Source of the DNA: Desarmillaria ectypa
Lineage: Eukaryota; Basidiomycota; Agaricomycetes; Agaricales; Physalacriaceae
Direction: 5' to 3'
Length of the DNA stretch: 64,000 nucleotides
Assembly: GCA_030407005.1 (NCBI GenBank)
Contig: JAUDYN010000002.1
Location: 2,356,001 to 2,420,000, forward strand
Part shown: in pieces, positions 22,901 through 33,076 of the stretch
How the letters are laid out: the number at the start of each line of letters is the position of its first letter
Numbering within the stretch: the stretch's first letter is position 1
Notes under the pieces: model-generated
Seen by the model: the letters and a program-made list of their open reading frames with translations, nothing else
The model's database searches: none
Told to the model about the DNA's origin: nothing
Position numbers and translations under genes: made by a program

Positions 22901-25896
22901 CAATGTCGGGATTCTCGACTCGATAGAGGAGCTTGATGGCTTTCGAATAATTCATCATGCCAGACACAGTACGATACAACGTCTGAGCACGCAGCGATGC
23001 CCATATGCGTGTCCTGAGAGTATACTCAGGAGACGACGTCTTGAACCCGATGCAATAGAATGGAAGATCGTCGGTTTTCTTCTCATTGTGAACACTGGAG
23101 TCGCCGTCCATCTCTTCTGCAAGAATCTTGGTGTCCTTTACGAAGTTGTCCCATTCAACAGGATGAAGCTGTTTCGTGTATTCCAAGATAGTAACCCGGG
23201 TGTTCTTGTCTTCCTCTCGGATGATCTCTCGCAAACTCAGCAAGATCTTTTCAGAGTAATGAGGGACCAAGACAGTGAATGTAGGCATGGCGTCGACCGG
23301 TAAAGGCTCCGGGAGTGCAGTGGTCAGCGAAGAAGCAAAGAAGGAAATCCGACGCTCGGCCTCTCCACCGGCGGGGAAGAAATTTCCTTTGAACCCTTCT
23401 TGGTTGGTAAAGAATGGTGGTGCACGAAGCGTCCGCCTGCCGTTAGCATCATCAACCTGATGGTAAAGCAGACGTTGGACATGATCGATAGAAAGTAGGT
23501 GCTCGCGATACATGGATATGATAATTGCATTCCAGATTTGAGAAACTAAAACCTGCGATGACATCTAAGTGCAGTTCGATGCACAGTACGTCAAATACTC
23601 ACCTTGGGCTTGTATTTCACTTCCATCTCGCCTGTCGCCAATAATTTGGCATATATCCGTTTGGGTAACCGCGTGAAGATATCTTTCCACGGCGTCCAAA
23701 TGCTCAAGCCCAAACTAAAGCTCCTTCCGATACTGAAAATGACAATCCAGATGATGTACCACAAGTACGTGTCCAAAAAGAACAGTACCAGGTCCATAAC
23801 ATACATAATGGCGAGTGTAAATGGAACTTGATTGGCACAAAGAGAATTCCCAAACAATTTGTCGTTGCAACCCTGTACTTTCGTCCTTGCCATCACGGCT
23901 ACAGGAGACGAAAACGACGACGCCAAGAAGAAATAGGATTCGGCAAACTTGCAACCGAAGATGAGCACCCACATGAAGACGGATGCGGCGCGCGGACCAC
24001 GGGCCAGACTTGGATAGGATGCGGTAAAAGTCTGAGATGCCATATATTTCCGTGACTTCCCTGCTACCCGGTCACCGAACATACGGCCGGAAGGTATTAA
24101 CCCAAACACGAGCGTAGCAACAACAGCGATGAAAAATTGAACGATGCCTAGGATGAGTGGGAGCTGGCTGAGATTGGGAAGGTCGTCCACCATGGCGATG
24201 TAAAACGTGGGGCCGCACGTCAAAGCCAATATAATGAGGAGGAATATAAGCCGAGTTGTGAGATGAGACGCATTGTTCCAAGTGGTTGGGATGTAGGAAA
24301 ACTCGGCAAGCGTGGCGACAATCATGATAGCTGTCGACACCGCCCCACCAAGGGCAACTGCAGACCAAGTCATCTGCGGGGACGGCGACGACTTGTTCTT
24401 AGGCGCATACACTTTGGGAGAGTTGAACGCAGTATAGAAGTAGTAGACGGAGACGTGCAGGATCCAGATACGATTAAAGTTTACGAGTAAGTGTAAAAGG
24501 GAGCGCCTTTCAAAGTACGTCTTGAAGAAAACGCGGTTCCACTCAATGCGGCTGAACTTCATGAATCTCTGAGCTGGAGGAACATCTACGAGACGGGTCT
24601 GTAGAATGTGGTCGTTAGGATAGGAAATTGAAATTTCTGTTAGACGTACGTTGTCATTGAGGACTATCTTGGCTAGGCCCTCTGGATACCAAAAGAGTTG
24701 ATTAATATCGTCGTAACCAATGATTTCGTGGTGGTCTTTCTCCCTCCGAACGAACTTTCCGTCAACAACTTCGTACCCCTGGTCTCTCATAAAGCGATAC
24801 AAGGGCTTGATCACCGTACTGAGATACAAACCCTCGGGAACGGGATCAATCCTATTCTGACATTCTGGGCTTCTGTAATAGTCGTCCGCGCACTTGAAAA
24901 TAAAACAGAGACATTCGGGTACAAAGCGGACGTTAGCAGCCTCTCCCCAGCATAAGAGGTAAAGTGCGATCTGGCGAAGACGATCATAATGGGACATGTT
25001 ATTCATGGCATTACGCCAGCGGTTGAGGGCAGAGTCAAGGGACTTGGTAGGCTTCTTGCCCTTCGCTGATTTCAGCCGCTGTAGACCCGGGTTCTGGGAT
25101 TGACCGACTGCATCGTCCAGATTAAGCTGTGCAGCAAAATACCACTTGCGGTAATTGGCATGTTGTCCACCAATGTAATCCGCATGGAGGGTAAGGAGAG
25201 CTTGACTCGGTGACATGCGAGATGCCCTGGAATCTAACAGGTGCATCGTAAAGTCGAACTAGGAGCGGATGAGCGCAACTAGTGAATCGGGTAAAGAATG
25301 AGCGCACCATATTACGCATCGAGTCCCTTTGAAAGCCAAATTTTTGGGTAAGGTCGAGAAAGATGTCCTCTATTTCTTCCTTCGACATGGGTATCTGTTT
25401 ATCTGCAGACCAGGCAGGATATGGTTCGCTAGTGCCGAGACCAGGGTCAGCGAACGGGGAAATACTGGGTATGCTTGCATGAGATTCGAGGGATGGAACA
25501 TAACGGCGACCGTACACGTCTTGTTCAGAGCCATCTGAGTGGGAAAAAAAGATTGAGTACGAAGCAACAAATGATGAAAGGAAAAACAGGATTTGTCAGA
25601 CGGGGAATAACCCAGCGACAACGTTCCTGTGTCCATCGAGGAGAGATGTACACACTATTTTGGTCGAAATAGCCAGGAGCAGCTGCTAGACGTGTCGTGC
25701 TGGAATTATAGGATCCGTAGTTGTCGCCCATGTCTGAGTCAGTGTCGTAGCCACTCCTTGCCTGAGGGAGCTGAGGTCCTGGCTGCGGGTACTGAGGTCC
25801 TGGCTGCGGGTACTGAGGTCCTGGCTGCCGCTGGGGAGGGTTTGCGAAGGGATTAGAACGGGGATCCTGAGGGCCGCCATAGCCTCTGGATGACAT
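19932..25896 (-). CDS. FKS1: 1,3-beta-glucan synthase catalytic subunit
   Basis: Ten exons are readable: 25896-25656, 25534-25308, 25258-24650, 24598-23603, 23564-21890, 21836-21657, 21608-20764, 20711-20381, 20329-20256 and from 20201. The product has about 1,750 residues, normal for FKS. A disordered N-terminus with (GPQYPQP) repeats precedes the FKS1 dom1 region ([19 protein letters not shown]), a block of membrane helices, the large cytosolic domain with [25 protein letters not shown] split over its conserved core, and a C-terminal helix block. The enzyme uses UDP-glucose at the plasma membrane to make cell-wall beta-1,3-glucan and is the echinocandin target. The 51-nt intron 24649-24599 is stop-free and in frame. 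The end is unsure: a GTATGT donor at 20137 follows FLIALIVL; reading through reaches TAG at 19932. Confidence 0.9.
25772..25834 (+). repeat. 21-bp tandem repeat in FKS N-terminus
   Basis: Three copies of the 21-bp unit starting TGAGGTCCTGGCTGCGGGTAC (the last copy diverges at its end) encode seven-residue PQPGPQY repeats on the minus strand. Such units change copy number by slippage without breaking frame. Confidence 0.8.
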
Positions 25897-26321
25897 GACA
25901 ACGTGAAGGCTTGCGAACCAGTCTGGAAAGTAAGATAACTGAAAAAAAAAGAACGTTTAAGAGCGGCTGAGCGTCGATAGTGAGGAGACAAGGGAGACGG
26001 TAGGGAGCAAGTGATGGTATCAAGAGAGTGGGTTCTGTAAGAGAGGGTGACTACTGCTGGTGGCTGTTCTCCGGCGTGGAAACCAGAAGCGGGGTTATCG
26101 TGGGAATATCACCCACTTTCGGACGCCCAATTATAGCACGCGCACCGGTTGACATGTTGCACGGTGCAACGCGAAGCTCCAGTTTTGTCCAGCAGCATTG
26201 TTGCAAAGGAAGCTAAAAAAAAAAGGTCTCCCAAGACTTTTCGTGACTCATAATTTGTACATGTAGATATACCTTTCATACGTTCTTCTCAGACTTTACT
26301 CATTTTTCCTAGACCACGGAC
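25897..26321. promoter_or_regulatory. Divergent promoter, FKS and LRR-like gene
   Basis: 425 bp between two divergent starts. A/T-rich runs and a C-rich tract occur, but no motif stands out clearly enough to name. Confidence 0.4.
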
Positions 26322-28709
26322 ATGTTTAAACCGATCATCCTGGCGCGCCGTAGAGTGGAATCTTCCAATGACACTGCGGTGTCAAAATTTGTTCTTGCAA
26401 CGCAGCGCACAGTCGGCCCTTACGTCGAATGGGACTTTCCGGAGCAGTTCAATTATGTACCACCTCCCGTTTACTTCTGTATTCGGGCCCTCATACCCTC
26501 CCCGGAGCAAGTGCACCATCTAGGTCCATATACCCTCAATTATAATCTCCCTGCTTCGGAGTCCGATTTTGACATCATCAAAGCCTTGATCCCTTCGTAC
26601 AAAGATTCTAGATTTACCATTTCACGTGTCGATCCTCGGCTCTGGGCTACGCTCATTCAACTGTACTCAACCTCTCTGCCAGAGTGTTTTGAGTGTTACT
26701 CCATCCCACTCTCCGATATTTATCTTCCTCTCTTGCAACAAATTCCATCGACGCCTGACTTCACGCTGATTACTATTCTTGAACTTCCTGGTTGCGAGGA
26801 GCTCGCCGACTCCAGTATCTCTGAACTCAGACAGTTGACTAGTCTCTGCGCTTTGGAAGCCAGCGGGACGACGTTGACTGACTACGGAGTTGGCGTCCTT
26901 AGCAAGATGGTAGGATGGTACGTCGATGACAGACGTCGAGGTCCTTGGCCATTGAGAATCCTTCGCCTCAGAAATTGCCGAGGCATTACACACAAAGTAT
27001 TCCATTATATCAAGAACTTCCCACTTCTCGCTGTTTTGGGTATGTCATTGACGGCCTAGAGCTATAGAGGTGACACTGATCTATTGTATCTGTCAAAAGA
27101 TCTGCGCGGCACCAAATGCTCCGTCTCAGATTGCACCCATCCGTGGTCTGTGTCCAGTAATCTAGGCCTATATCACCCGACTCCTCTCCAGACTTCACTT
27201 ATGATTCTGTCGTCCCTAGCGCCGCCTTCGTCCAAATTTTTTTCTTCATCTTCAGTCTTCAGTCTCTACATCGACACCGTGGAATATGCTCATCCTCATG
27301 TATCTAAATTCAAGGGTGAGAGCCGTCCGAAAACCTTGATTGGCAAAGGAAAAGGTCGAGAGTCCGCTGTTGGCCTAGAAAATACAGTAATTACGTTGCT
27401 GCCCCACAAGAAGGACTTCCCCGATAGCAAAGACGACGTTCTCATCGCTCAAGTGGCTCCCGAACAGTTGCCTGCTCGACGCCCTCGGATAAAACATCCA
27501 AGAAGAGTATCACTGGGTATGTGGCTTATATTAGCATGGAAATACCCCGGATTGATGCAAAATAGCAGGCAATGAGGCCGTCTCAACTCTCAATCCTTTT
27601 GATGAAGATATCGGGGGCTCTAATGGATTATCTTACTCGGAAGATGAATTCGAGACCGATGATGAAGAAAGTGATCACGACGTTTATTTTGCAATGCACC
27701 TTGCGAACCCCCGCCATTCTTACTCTCGAAATTCAGTAAGTATCATCAAGTAGTTGTGCGCTCCCTTCCTCATAGCCTTTGATTGCAAAAGATGATTCCA
27801 CAACAAGCAGCTTCGCAACCGTCTCCAATGAATGTGAATCAATCACCCGCTGCACCGTCGTCAGTGCTTCCACAAATGCCGGACTGGATGGCCAAGGTCA
27901 CAGCTGCCGAGATGGCCGAACAGAATTTACATCATGCTGCTTTGGCATTTTATCTTGGTGCTCGACGTCGTAGTCCTTCTCCACAAGAGCCTGCCGGACG
28001 TCGAGCAGAGGAGATTTATCCAACTCAAGAAAGGACGTTTCGATTAATAGGATTGAACAACGGTTCAATGTTTTATCGCATTCCTCCTGACTGGAGCACG
28101 CTGGAGAGCACATCAAACCCAAAAGAACGAGATCCCTTAGCCGCGAAGAGATCCAGCACAGAGAAGGCAGCGTTCAAGATGGATACCGCGAAGGCTCGTC
28201 TAATGGCCGAATGGCAGACGTCGTTATCCTCTACTTCTGCAGCGAAAGGACCCGATGGAAACAAAAGGAGGAAGCTGTCTTCGACATTGGACGGCATTTC
28301 GCAGTTACAATCCACTGACAAGCCAGCGTCGGTCAACCCATTTCGCCGAAAGAAACCTTCGTCGTCAGAGGCTGCGCAGGCTGTGAAATGGCCGCACCAC
28401 GAACGTCCGGAAAACATTGTACCTACGAAACAGAAACTCATCAGACCGATATCAAGCTACGACGTCCCGGAATTGCCGAATGATGCAAAGGAACAGCTAC
28501 TCGCTGATGTCCGAGCAGAAAGGCGGCATTCACTTCCCTCAGAGCTTGGTAAGATTTCCGGCGGCAAGGGTGGGAAAGACGGGAAGACGATGCGTAATCA
28601 GCTACTTGTAGAAAAAACCTCGAACAGTGGCAGGACAAGTATCCGTCCGACCACTAGCAAACCCGAAAAGGCAAATTTTGACATGAAAAAGTGGTTAAGG
28701 AAGAAATAG
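26322..28709 (+). CDS. Hypothetical protein with leucine-rich-repeat-like segment
   Basis: Four exons, 26322-27039, 27100-27516, 27569-27735 and 27792-28709, sum to 2,220 nt (739 residues) with every join in frame. Residues about 140-250 carry AMN1/F-box-type repeats: LEASGTTLTDYGVGVLSKM, LRILRLRNCRGITHKVF and LLAVLDLRGT. A highly acidic stretch (YSEDEFETDDEESD) follows near residue 400. The C-terminal 300 residues are basic, Ser-rich and disordered, with FRRKKP and KKWLRKK clusters that suggest nuclear location. No F-box is evident at the N-terminus, so a ubiquitin-ligase role is not claimed. The third exon has a tandem TAGCAG acceptor, both forms in frame. I do not recognise a named orthologue. 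Confidence 0.75.
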
Positions 28710-28843
28710 ATATGTTTCTGTACCATTGTAGTATGTACTCGTTTTCTGGTCAACAACGGAGACGGTGGGAATGCTTACGTGAGCGCATCTCTCTGATCAC
28801 TTGAATTCGATTTTCGCAGTGGCGGCTCAGTTGGCGCTCCGCC

Positions 28844-30430
28844 ATGTCCGCTCAACTACAAAATTCCTACAGGCGGTCGAGCGCGTTAGGGCGTGCCCTT
28901 CTGCGCCGTTCCAACAAGAATGCATATAGTTCCATGTCAACATTCCCTCGCCGGCCATATACCTTTCACATTGGCGCCAGCTGGGCAGGAAAACCTACAT
29001 CAGGGAACGAAATGAAAAAGATACCTTTTCCGGAGGACAGCCCTATAGGGATATGGCGAGACCAAATGCTTGCGCGCACCATTCCTGGTGCCATACCGAA
29101 TGAGGCGACGAAGTGGGCCCCAGACGCAGGAGAGGACTTTTTCTACGTAACAGAGGTGTGTCGCGGCTATTTTTCATTCTCAAGAGGACATTGCGAGATC
29201 TTCTTCTCAAACAGATGAAAAATTCCTCTGTAAGTCGCCTATAGAAATGAACCTACGTGTCGCCAACTTGTATTCCTTCAAGGGTGTGTCCTTTGGCGTG
29301 GCCGACGGTGTTGGCGGGTGGGTGGAGAGTGGGGTAGACCCTTCGCTATTCTCGCAGGCCTTCATGTATCATGCTAATCGATACTCGCGAAATGCCTGGG
29401 CCGGTGAGCCAGAGATCGACCCGACCCTCGACTATGCTGAACGTGAAGAGGTAGAAGGGTGGGAATTAACACCACTGGAGAGTATGGCGCTTTCATACCA
29501 TGGTGTACTGAGAGAAAAACATGTACAGGCCGGTGGGTGGAATGCCTTGTACCAGGTCTCCTACTTCTAACATGTCATTTGCTTAGGTTCTAGCACGGCC
29601 TGTCTCATCCATATGAATGCATCATCGGGCCTCCTGCGAGCTGCAAAGTGGGTATTCTTCGTATGCTGCATAACTTGCTGACCAACGCATTTTTGTACTA
29701 TCAGTCTAGGCGACAGCGGTTTCATGATTATTCGATCTTCGTCCGTAATCTATAAACAACGCGTTCAAACACATTACTTCAACTGCCCAAAGTTAGTGTC
29801 TTCATTATTCATGACGCTCCCCGCTCTAATGAGCGATCGGATAGACAACTGACCAAATTACCTTCCAACTCCACCCGTCGATTCAAACGTGCCTGCGTGG
29901 ACTCGCCGGGAGAGGCTGATACTTATGAAACTACCCTTCGAGACGGGGATATTGTTGTTGCCTATGTTGGTATCCTTCTTCTGTTTCTACTTCCTTTGTT
30001 CATTGGCAAACGCAGACAGATGGGCTTGGCGACAATGTTTTTCCAGACGAGATAGCAGCAATAACTTCCTTGGTAGGTCGGGCAGGTCTACCTGAAGATG
30101 TTCAGGTCCAGGCTATGGCGGACAGAATGGCCAACTACGCAAGGCTGTGTATGCTCAACAAGGGGAGGCGTAGTCCTTTCGAGAGTATGTGTCTATTGTT
30201 GCTATCTATGGCCATATGCTCACTTCAATGCAGGTGAAGCCGCCAGGCAAGGCATGTTCTTCAGGGGAGGAGTAAGTTTCTTTTAGCTACTAGGAGGCCC
30301 CACTTACTTATGGAATGTCCTAATAATCCAGAAACTTGACGAGTAAGTCGTTGATATGTTCTTGCTTTCTGTGCTAACCCCCATCCTCAGTGTAACAGTT
30401 GTTGTCGCCCTAGTTCGCGAAACATCATAG
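28844..30430 (+). CDS. PTC7: Mitochondrial PP2C-type protein phosphatase, PTC7-like
   Basis: Ten exons: 28844-29155, 29215-29229, 29283-29532, 29587-29647, 29705-29791, 29845-29965, 30016-30184, 30234-30271, 30332-30342 and 30391-30430, total 1,104 nt (367 residues), all in frame. The N-terminus is Arg/Ser-rich without acids, a mitochondrial targeting type. PP2C motifs follow in order: FGVADGVGGW (metal-binding Asp), AGSSTACL, NLGDSGF, VAYTDGLGDNVF and the closing GGKLDDVTVVVALV. This arrangement is the PTC7/azr1 subfamily, which in yeast acts in the mitochondrial matrix and affects coenzyme Q synthesis by dephosphorylating Coq7. Exons 2 and 9 are only 15 and 11 nt long, yet both are needed for the family sequence. 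The next gene is convergent, 193 bp away. Confidence 0.9.
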
Positions 30431-30623
30431 AGGATTCATATCTTTATCCCAGCTAGTCGATATTCAGGACCATTTGGTTGGATTCAATAATATGTAGCGT
30501 ATATTTAGTTGTCATTGTAGCGAAACATACATTTTCCTGACGTTTGATATTAATACATCGATAGAGCGCTGTTACCTCAAGCTATACGGCACATGCAAAA
30601 TCAGGTCGATAATGTTAACTGTA

Positions 30624-32114
30624 TTACGATGTATAACTTTTGGGTTGAGTAGCACGTTTTAGTCGAGTGTAGTTGTCCATGATGACTTTCCACTCGCGAG
30701 ATAATATTACATCCGGAACACGTTCGCCAGCGTCATCCAACTTTCCTGCCCAATGCAAGGCGCGATCGTAGCATTCAAGAGCGGACTGCTGGTCGCGACC
30801 GGATATTTGTTCTTTCAAAATGCCCATCAAATTCCATGCCTCCGAAGCGGTTCGGCGAGCGTCTCGCAGCAAGTCAGTTGCTGGGGCATGCAGGGCTTTG
30901 GTCTGCTTGTATATCGGTGAAACATCATCTATACGAGCAGCTTCGGGGCCTGTCAAGGCACGCACTACATTCTCGGATGATTCTGCCGCTGATGAAAGCC
31001 ATTTAATGGATTCTTTTGGTGACTTGCCTCGTGCATACAGCACCTCTGCTTGATGGACGGAGAGAACAGATGACCTTTGGAGTAAAGTCGAAATGTGGAG
31101 TGATTTGGAAGGGGAAACGGCCGGAGATTCTGGCCGTGCCGTAGATCGAAGAGTGTTTAACGCACTATTTTCTATTGCTTCCGCCTCTTGGAAATTTCGG
31201 GTGGTGGCGTAGAAAGCAGAAAGGGAGACAAGTACAGAGGAAAGAATACGTTGGGCCGATGGAGATGATGGAGCGACAGTAGGTACTGAAGGCTTCGTTG
31301 TATCAATCAAAGCGGTGGGGTCCTTCTGAATCAACTGAATGGCCCGCGCCCACCAAGCCAATGCATCATCCGTTTGGCCCAGTCGATTGGAAAGATCACC
31401 AATCTTGAGAGCTACGAACGCTGACGGTTTGCTCGCCCAGACGCGTCCATACTGAGATTTTGCTTTGGTCCAAGAGTCCTTGCCCATCTTTTCGAGAATT
31501 GTAGCGTGACGCGTTAATAGTGTGGGCAATGTGCTCGGATGAAGCTTTTGTTTGCTTTCTTTCTCTTCTGCGATATCCAGTGCCTCTCGTAGGTACTTGT
31601 CGCCATAGTACAAGCGGGCATCGATGATTGTAGACAGGTCTGTCAGACCATTCAAGGGATTAGCTTGAGTAGCGGGACTGATGCCCACTGCTGGCGCCCA
31701 AGTTTGTGACGCCCATGCTGCACGAACAAGGTGTCGCCCTCGCATACCGAGACCAGGATCTGTGCCTCCCTTGTCTGCATCGCCCGACCACCCCGGAGTC
31801 TCTGTGTCCCATTCCCATTTTCTGACCTCTTCGTCGTTTCCCCTCGGCGCTAGTTCAACCCATTCTATCCATTGATGATATGTTTCATGGGCGCCCAGTG
31901 CAACAACGCCTACAATCACCAGGCCTCCAAAGGTGAACTTGAGGGTGCGTTTCGCAACATCAAGAACGAAGAGGGTCGGCTTCGCGAAAAGATGCTCTAA
32001 TTCGGCGGGTGGAGCATCTCTACGGGGAGCGTTGGACTGGAATCTAGCAGAAATGGGAGTTTTCTGTGCTACGGTCGTCGCGCAGCGGACAGAACGTGCA
32101 TATCGTGCGAGCAT
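30624..32114 (-). CDS. Mitochondrial membrane TPR-repeat protein (possibly Mgr3-like)
   Basis: A single intronless frame of 496 residues, unusual among its intron-rich neighbours. The first 35 residues are Arg/Ala/Ser-rich with no acids, a mitochondrial presequence type. A single membrane helix (LKFTFGGLVIVGVVALG) lies at about residues 58-76. The rest is helical with TPR-like repeats, for example around AFVALKIGDLSNRLGQTDDALAWWARAIQL and near the C-terminus QSALECYDRALHWAG. One helix plus a soluble TPR domain is the design of Mgr3, which presents substrates to the i-AAA protease in the inner membrane; a YME1-type protease is encoded at 41472-44737. I offer this only as inference; other mitochondrial TPR proteins are possible. 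The start ATG at 32114 is the first in the frame. Confidence 0.75.
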   Translation of the reverse strand: MLARYARSVRCATTVAQKTPISARFQSNAPRRDAPPAELEHLFAKPTLFVLDVAKRTLKFTFGGLVIVGVVALGAHETYHQWIEWVELAPRGNDEEVRKWEWDTETPGWSGDADKGGTDPGLGMRGRHLVRAAWASQTWAPAVGISPATQANPLNGLTDLSTIIDARLYYGDKYLREALDIAEEKESKQKLHPSTLPTLLTRHATILEKMGKDSWTKAKSQYGRVWASKPSAFVALKIGDLSNRLGQTDDALAWWARAIQLIQKDPTALIDTTKPSVPTVAPSSPSAQRILSSVLVSLSAFYATTRNFQEAEAIENSALNTLRSTARPESPAVSPSKSLHISTLLQRSSVLSVHQAEVLYARGKSPKESIKWLSSAAESSENVVRALTGPEAARIDDVSPIYKQTKALHAPATDLLRDARRTASEAWNLMGILKEQISGRDQQSALECYDRALHWAGKLDDAGERVPDVILSREWKVIMDNYTRLKRATQPKSYTS

Positions 32115-33076
32115 ATGGGTAACGATATGTGGCTGTGCAAATGAGCAATAGACACAGCCACATATTCACACCAAATCGGGAGACGATGAGGACGACGACG
32201 CATAAAGTTCATGTTTGCGTTTGAGTGCCTGTCAGCGTCAGTGTGTCCCCTTACTAGTGACTACCAGGTCTATTAGGTCGTTCTTGTCTTTAGCCTATCT
32301 GATCGCTAGACGACCCTGTTGTATTTCGGACTGTATCCTAGTACATTGCTTTACGACCTTGGGTTACAAACTCGTAAGGAGTTTGCCCATTTACTTCGCA
32401 TATTTATACTAATTTCTACCTATTTTAGTAGTTTCTATCCAATCAATTTCTTATTCAGCATGCCGGATTGCCGGATTACTCAAACTTTCTCGCACCCGAA
32501 CAAGAATTCTTGCGTGCATCACCGGCGTTTCTTAGATCTCTCCTAGTGTGGATTACCCTGCTCTCTTTCAGTGTAATCAGCTGTTATCACTCACTTGGTG
32601 TTGTATTATTTTGGCATCACATCAAGTCTCTCCGGTTTTCCTTGCCTTGGGCCCGACCGATAGCTGATGATTAATGATTATCGACTCGCTGTTTATAAAC
32701 TCCTTTGTCTAGTGCAGGATTCTATTCAGTGCCTCTCTTAGTTCTGTGTATACCTTTCACGCGTGTCTGAAAGATCTTTCTTTCATCTTCTTGTCTTGAT
32801 TTATTCCATCTTCCTGGTTCTTCAAAAGAAGTCCAGCTCGGTTTATCATGATTATCCCGAACCAATTGGCGCCTTGCATTTCAGCGTCCTGAACATACCA
32901 AAGTTTTATCGATCATCAAGTGATCTCAATGAACTAAATTGCGCTCACAAGACGGCTAGATCCAATGTGCGGTGTGCATGAGCCGCCTCCAGGCAAGAAC
33001 TTCCCGTCTCCTATATAACATCATGGTCCCTGGCTGAAAGCGTTCCCTGCCTTCCCAGCTCTCGTTCTTGTTCCTC
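32115..33076. promoter_or_regulatory. Divergent intergenic region upstream of GH5-like gene
   Basis: About 960 bp. Pyrimidine-rich and T-rich, with a TTTATAAA element at 32692-32699 that could be a TATA box for an upstream transcript; short frames here lack protein-like sequence. Probably promoters of both neighbours. Confidence 0.4.
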
